DNA from: Myxococcales bacterium | Lineage (GTDB): Bacteria > Myxococcota_C > UBA6777 | Length of the DNA: 9,007 nucleotides | NCBI GenBank assembly: GCA_027005175.1 | Contig: JALTMC010000907.1 | Coordinates: 1-9,007 of the forward strand | Direction of reading: 5' to 3' | Shown here: positions 6,416 through 9,007 of the stretch, piece by piece | Layout of the letters: each line of letters begins with the position of its first letter | Position numbering within the stretch: position 1 is the first letter of the stretch | Program-made: the position numbers and the translations under genes | Notes under the pieces: generated by a model | Databases searched by the model: none | What the model was told of the DNA's origin: nothing | The model's input: only the letters and a program-made list of their open reading frames with translations

Positions 6416-7950
6416 AAGACATACCCGCCTTTGCTGCGATAAACAAGCTTCATCTTTGGGTGTCTTTGGATCAGATTACGCAGCTTCCAAAAATCATTGG
6501 TACAAAATCCATAAGTCACTTTAAACTCTTTCTTCAGGATGGAGTAGGTTCTCTTTCCGAAATGTCCAAACGACAGGTCATTCCACTTGTGCCACATGCT
6601 GGGTTTCCAGAAGTACATAAAGTTGGGGTCCAGAAAAATAAGATAGCGGTTGAAGTGATTGTAGAAGAAGAGCGCGGGTGCGTCATCCCAATCGCAGGTA
6701 TATACAACCTGACCTTTGGGCACATGTTTCTTGAGATACAAGGCAGCCTTCTTGTAACTCGTCTCAGAGACTCGAAATTGAGGTGCGACATCGTGATAGG
6801 AACGAACAGCCAGAACAGACATGATGATCGATCCAAGCAACACCACCCCAACCGAGCGGAAGAACGACTCTTGAAACTGTTGAACCACATCAACTTCTGC
6901 GAGGTAGTGATGGAAAAAGAAAGCACAAAACATCAAGGTTACAGGAACAGAGTATTCCGCAAATCGCTTGGTGTGTAGTGTAAGAACAATCAGAGCCAGT
7001 GAAATAAAAAACAACCCCTTGGTCTTCTTATTAATCCGGACAGGGCGAAACATAGAGGTAAAAAAGGCGGCAATATAGGGAAGGATCACAGATGTATTGA
7101 CCTGGATCAGCTTGCGGGTATTCATGGGTCCCAGCTCACCTCCCATTCGCAGGTCAACCCCGCCCCCCTGACTCGCCTGCCACAACACATAAAAATTTTG
7201 CAAATAGAGATAGGTGATGTTGTTTGGAAAATAGGGATTAATCAGCATTCCAGCCAGCATCGCAACCATCGTCACCGCAGGGACCTTCCATTCAAACTCA
7301 CGTTCAAACACAAGCAGATAACCAGAGACAATGCACGCAAAGACGGTGGGTAAGAAATAAGCTGTATAACTGAACACATACAGCACAGAGATCGCAGCCA
7401 GCCATTTTTTGTATTTGTTGATGACAAAGTGGATGGTCCACAGCGACAATAAAATCGAGAGAACCTGTGGCCGAGGAACATTGTTGCGATACAAGAAGTA
7501 ACCACCCGAGCAAAGCAACAGCCCCCACCAGATCTCAGCAAACCGAATCCGATTCAGTCGCAAAATGGTATAAAAGCTCGTCAGGCTTAGAGACGAAAGA
7601 ACCGCAGTGCCCAGTTTTGCCCCATACTCCAGATCCTTAAAGTACGTAAATGGGATGAGAAACACATGATAGAACAACTCTTTGTCATAAAAGGACTTAT
7701 GCCACAAGCTCAACGTCGCCCATTCAAAGTTGCTTAAAAAACCCTGTATCCGCATCATATAAGCAATTTTAATATGGTAAAAGCCATCTGTCCCAGGAAT
7801 ATGAGGAGACAGAAACTGATAGTGATACATCAACATAAAAGAGCAGATATAAACCAGCACTGTGCCTTCTAAAATCGAAAAGTGCAGAAACTCACGAAAT
7901 TTATCAGGCCAGGAACTTGACACCATTTCCGTAGATACTTCTTCAGACAT
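6403..7950 (-). CDS. Multi-spanning GT-C / STT3-like membrane protein, putative glycosyltransferase
   Basis: 515 residues from ATG 7950-7948, preceded by GGAAAGAG. An in-frame ATG at 8073 would lie upstream of the promoter seen at 8033-8005, so the shorter start is preferred. About ten hydrophobic segments lie between residues 28 and 384. After the first span comes GTDGFYHIKIAYM (53-65), with Asp55 and His59 in the place of the acidic first-loop motif of STT3/AglB/PMT-type GT-C enzymes. A second loop has YDKELFYHVFLIP (88-100). KRFAEYSVP (328-336) before a late span recalls the R-F...P element of STT3-like proteins. Residues 385-515 form a soluble domain, presumably periplasmic, with DWDDAPALFFYN (420-431) and FLDPNFMYFWKP (439-450). 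The known family reaction is sugar transfer from a lipid carrier; the acceptor here is unknown. No sugar gene is adjacent. A non-catalytic role is possible because active-site assignment by eye is weak. Confidence 0.72.
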   Translation of the reverse strand: MSEEVSTEMVSSSWPDKFREFLHFSILEGTVLVYICSFMLMYHYQFLSPHIPGTDGFYHIKIAYMMRIQGFLSNFEWATLSLWHKSFYDKELFYHVFLIPFTYFKDLEYGAKLGTAVLSSLSLTSFYTILRLNRIRFAEIWWGLLLCSGGYFLYRNNVPRPQVLSILLSLWTIHFVINKYKKWLAAISVLYVFSYTAYFLPTVFACIVSGYLLVFEREFEWKVPAVTMVAMLAGMLINPYFPNNITYLYLQNFYVLWQASQGGGVDLRMGGELGPMNTRKLIQVNTSVILPYIAAFFTSMFRPVRINKKTKGLFFISLALIVLTLHTKRFAEYSVPVTLMFCAFFFHHYLAEVDVVQQFQESFFRSVGVVLLGSIIMSVLAVRSYHDVAPQFRVSETSYKKAALYLKKHVPKGQVVYTCDWDDAPALFFYNHFNRYLIFLDPNFMYFWKPSMWHKWNDLSFGHFGKRTYSILKKEFKVTYGFCTNDFWKLRNLIQRHPKMKLVYRSKGGYVFKID

Positions 7951-7955
7951 TATAC

Positions 7956-7992
7956 TCTTTCCAGTTCTCAGTTGATTCTTTCCAATTCTCAG
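7956..7992 (-). repeat. 21-bp-spaced duplication in the leader of the glycosyltransferase-like gene
   Basis: On the - strand CTGAGAAYTGGAAAGA occurs twice (7992-7977 and 7971-7956) with one mismatch. The proximal copy supplies the GGAAAGAG ribosome site. The 21-base offset is two helical turns. Both copies fall inside the predicted transcript leader. Confidence 0.75.
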
Positions 7993-8004
7993 CTCTTGGG
8001 AGGT

Positions 8005-8033
8005 TTTGTAGGGGAAGGATGGTTTCACGTCAA
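8005..8033 (-). promoter_or_regulatory. Candidate sigma-70 promoter for the glycosyltransferase-like gene
   Basis: On the - strand TTGACG (8033-8028) is followed after exactly 17 bases by TACAAA (8010-8005). This gives five of six and four of six matches to the consensus. Predicted start is near 7998, leaving a leader of roughly 48 bases that contains the duplicated CTGAGAAYTGG element. Confidence 0.5.
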
Positions 8034-8070
8034 GCGACTGACAAGCCGACGCCCACCCCTGACACCTGTG

Positions 8071-8155
8071 CACCAGCCCTGTGCTCCTTCAGGTTTCGCA
8101 CCAGCCCTGTGCTCCTTCAGGTTTCGCACCAACCCGGCACTCCATCAGGTTTACG
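8071..8155. repeat. 28-bp tandem repeat array in the gap between the two minus-strand genes
   Basis: Units 8071-8098 and 8099-8126 are identical, beginning CACCAGCCCTGTGCTCC and ending CAGGTTTCG. A third unit (8127-8155) is diverged and one base longer. There are no spacers between units, so it is not a CRISPR. The array lies upstream of the promoter at 8033-8005. Confidence 0.9.
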
Positions 8156-8186
8156 TTGCTCGATCTCACAACGAAGAACATAAATC

Positions 8187-8248
8187 ATCCAGGCACATGT
8201 ATTATCCAGGTACATGTATTATCCAGATTCAATCCAGGTACATGTATC
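8187..8248. repeat. 17-bp direct repeat array with TACATGTA palindromes
   Basis: Units ATCCAGGYACATGTATY occur at 8187-8203, 8204-8220 and 8232-8248, with a shortened 11-base unit (ATCCAGATTCA) at 8221-8231 and a partial ATCCGGG at 8249-8255. Two units contain the perfect palindrome TACATGTA and one has CACATGTA. The last unit overlaps the stop codon of the PLP enzyme. It could be an operator cluster or a simple repeat expansion. Confidence 0.88.
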
Positions 8249-9007
8249 ATCCGGGTGAACTTACAAATGCTCCGAGATCGACATTTCCGCCACTGACAAT
8301 CAACCCGATACGCTTGCCTTTAACATCCCAAGCTCCCTCAAAAAGGGCAGCCAGGGGAACAGCGGAGGACGGCTCAATAAGAATCTTCATCCGCTCCCAC
8401 ACCGTTCGCATAGCATGTATGATGGATCCCTCAGACACAGTGACAATACCATCCAGTGTTTGCTGCAAGATTTGGAAAGTTCGTGGGCTGAGAGACGTAA
8501 GCAAACCATCGGCGATGGTTTGAGGATTGACCGAAGGAACCAAGGTTTTTGTGGCCAAAGACCGACATGCATCATCAGCACCTTGTGGTTCAACTCCCCA
8601 GACTTGAGCCTTGGACCGTAAGGCTCGACTACTCAGTGCGGTTCCGCTCATCAACCCGCCTCCACCAACCGGGGCGAGCACCATATCCAGATCGGGAAGC
8701 TCTTCCAAGAGTTCCTTTGCTGCAGTCCCCTGCCCTGCGATAATCCAGGGATGGTCATACGGATGAATCTCCATCGCCCCTGTTCTCTGACAAACAGAGG
8801 CCAGTGTTGTCTCTCGTGCCTCAAGTGTTGGCGTACAAAATGTAATTTCTGCACCATAGCCAGCCACCGCACGTTTTTTTACCTCGGGTGCGCTCTCAGG
8901 CATCACCACATAGGCAGGAATACCACGCAAACGTGCAGCCAACGATAACGCTGCGGCATGATTCCCCGATGAATGTGTAGCCACGCCATTCCGACACTCT
9001 TCCTCTG
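8247..9007 (-). CDS. Serine racemase / threonine ammonia-lyase-like PLP enzyme (5' end missing)
   Basis: About 253 C-terminal codons are present. The frame is open to the window edge; the GTG at 8984 is an internal valine, not the start. It is a fold-type II PLP enzyme. THSSGNHAAAL near the visible start is the cofactor and substrate loop; the second Ser is the position of Ser84, the second catalytic base of human serine racemase. GIPAYVVMPESAPEVKK and GYGAEITFC follow the racemase branch closely. PVGGGGLMSG binds the PLP phosphate. EPQGADD keeps the spacing of the divalent metal ligands known from eukaryotic serine racemase (E210, A214, D216). SGGNVDL near the end supplies the Ser that contacts the pyridine nitrogen. 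There is no C-terminal ACT-like regulatory domain, unlike biosynthetic IlvA, so L-serine/D-serine racemisation or Ser/Thr dehydration is expected. The Schiff-base Lys is outside the window. The final codons and stop run into a 17-bp repeat array. Confidence 0.88.
   Translation of the reverse strand, partial: EEECRNGVATHSSGNHAAALSLAARLRGIPAYVVMPESAPEVKKRAVAGYGAEITFCTPTLEARETTLASVCQRTGAMEIHPYDHPWIIAGQGTAAKELLEELPDLDMVLAPVGGGGLMSGTALSSRALRSKAQVWGVEPQGADDACRSLATKTLVPSVNPQTIADGLLTSLSPRTFQILQQTLDGIVTVSEGSIIHAMRTVWERMKILIEPSSAVPLAALFEGAWDVKGKRIGLIVSGGNVDLGAFVSSPG

Noticed and set aside
6139-6978. 279-codon + strand frame across the sigma/glycosyltransferase junction
   Set aside because: It lies opposite the long membrane protein gene and begins inside the sigma gene; the translated 29-bp repeat (IQVFSVYFE) gives it a false look of internal repeats.
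7951-8073. Longer N-terminus of the glycosyltransferase-like protein from the ATG at 8073
   Set aside because: The added 41 residues are polar and unlike a domain, cross the candidate promoter, and the ATG at 7950 has the better ribosome site.
8071-8248. Possible CRISPR array
   Set aside because: Units are joined without spacers, two different unit lengths occur, and no cas gene is present.
7972-8523. 183-codon + strand frame over the repeat arrays
   Set aside because: Its apparent peptide repeats come from the 28-bp and 17-bp tandem arrays, and it runs antisense into the PLP enzyme gene.

Overview
The window looks like a chromosomal segment from a Gram-negative bacterium of the Myxococcota / former Deltaproteobacteria type. 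This is inferred from the cysteine-rich repeat lipoproteins with CGNG...GE.CD modules, a glycine-rich surface-type protein, an Omp85 barrel and an RpoD-like sigma factor with a large non-conserved region. Base composition is moderate, not the very high GC of classical myxobacteria, so the placement is tentative. There are seven protein genes: five on the + strand in the left two thirds, and two on the - strand at the right. I see no tRNA, rRNA, CRISPR array, transposase or phage gene.

Left part (1-4445): the 3' end of a glycine-rich extracellular-type protein (to 338); a 448-residue cysteine-rich secreted or lipid-anchored protein (516-1862); an Omp85/BamA-type 16-strand barrel with a basic repeated linker where POTRA domains would normally be (1942-3441); and a second cysteine-rich putative lipoprotein with five tandem C-x-x-D-K-x-C repeats (3660-4445). 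These look like a cell-envelope cluster. The barrel flanked by two cysteine-rich putative lipoproteins is the most suggestive arrangement in the window, possibly a surface display or assembly unit. Only proximity and co-orientation support that.

Middle (4446-6248): a sigma-70 family factor with regions 1.2, a roughly 200-residue non-conserved region, 2, 3 and 4. It lacks region 1.1 and has an unusual region 2.4: isoleucine at the position equivalent to E. coli T440, which reads promoter base -12. It is probably a divergent second RpoD-like factor.

Right part (6249-9007): convergent to the sigma gene lies a multi-spanning GT-C/STT3-like membrane protein with a C-terminal soluble domain (7950 to 6403). 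It has a plausible sigma-70 promoter (8033-8005) and a duplicated leader/Shine-Dalgarno element. Upstream of it is a serine racemase / threonine ammonia-lyase-like PLP enzyme running off the right edge (9007 to 8247).

The non-coding DNA around the two - strand genes is full of short direct repeats: an 18-bp tandem repeat, a 29-bp perfect copy of the glycosyltransferase 3' end, a 21-bp-spaced duplication at its leader, a 28-bp tandem array, and a 17-bp array carrying TACATGTA palindromes that reaches the stop codon of the PLP enzyme. Two of the coding regions also contain recent in-frame duplications. Frequent short tandem duplication is the main non-genic theme here.
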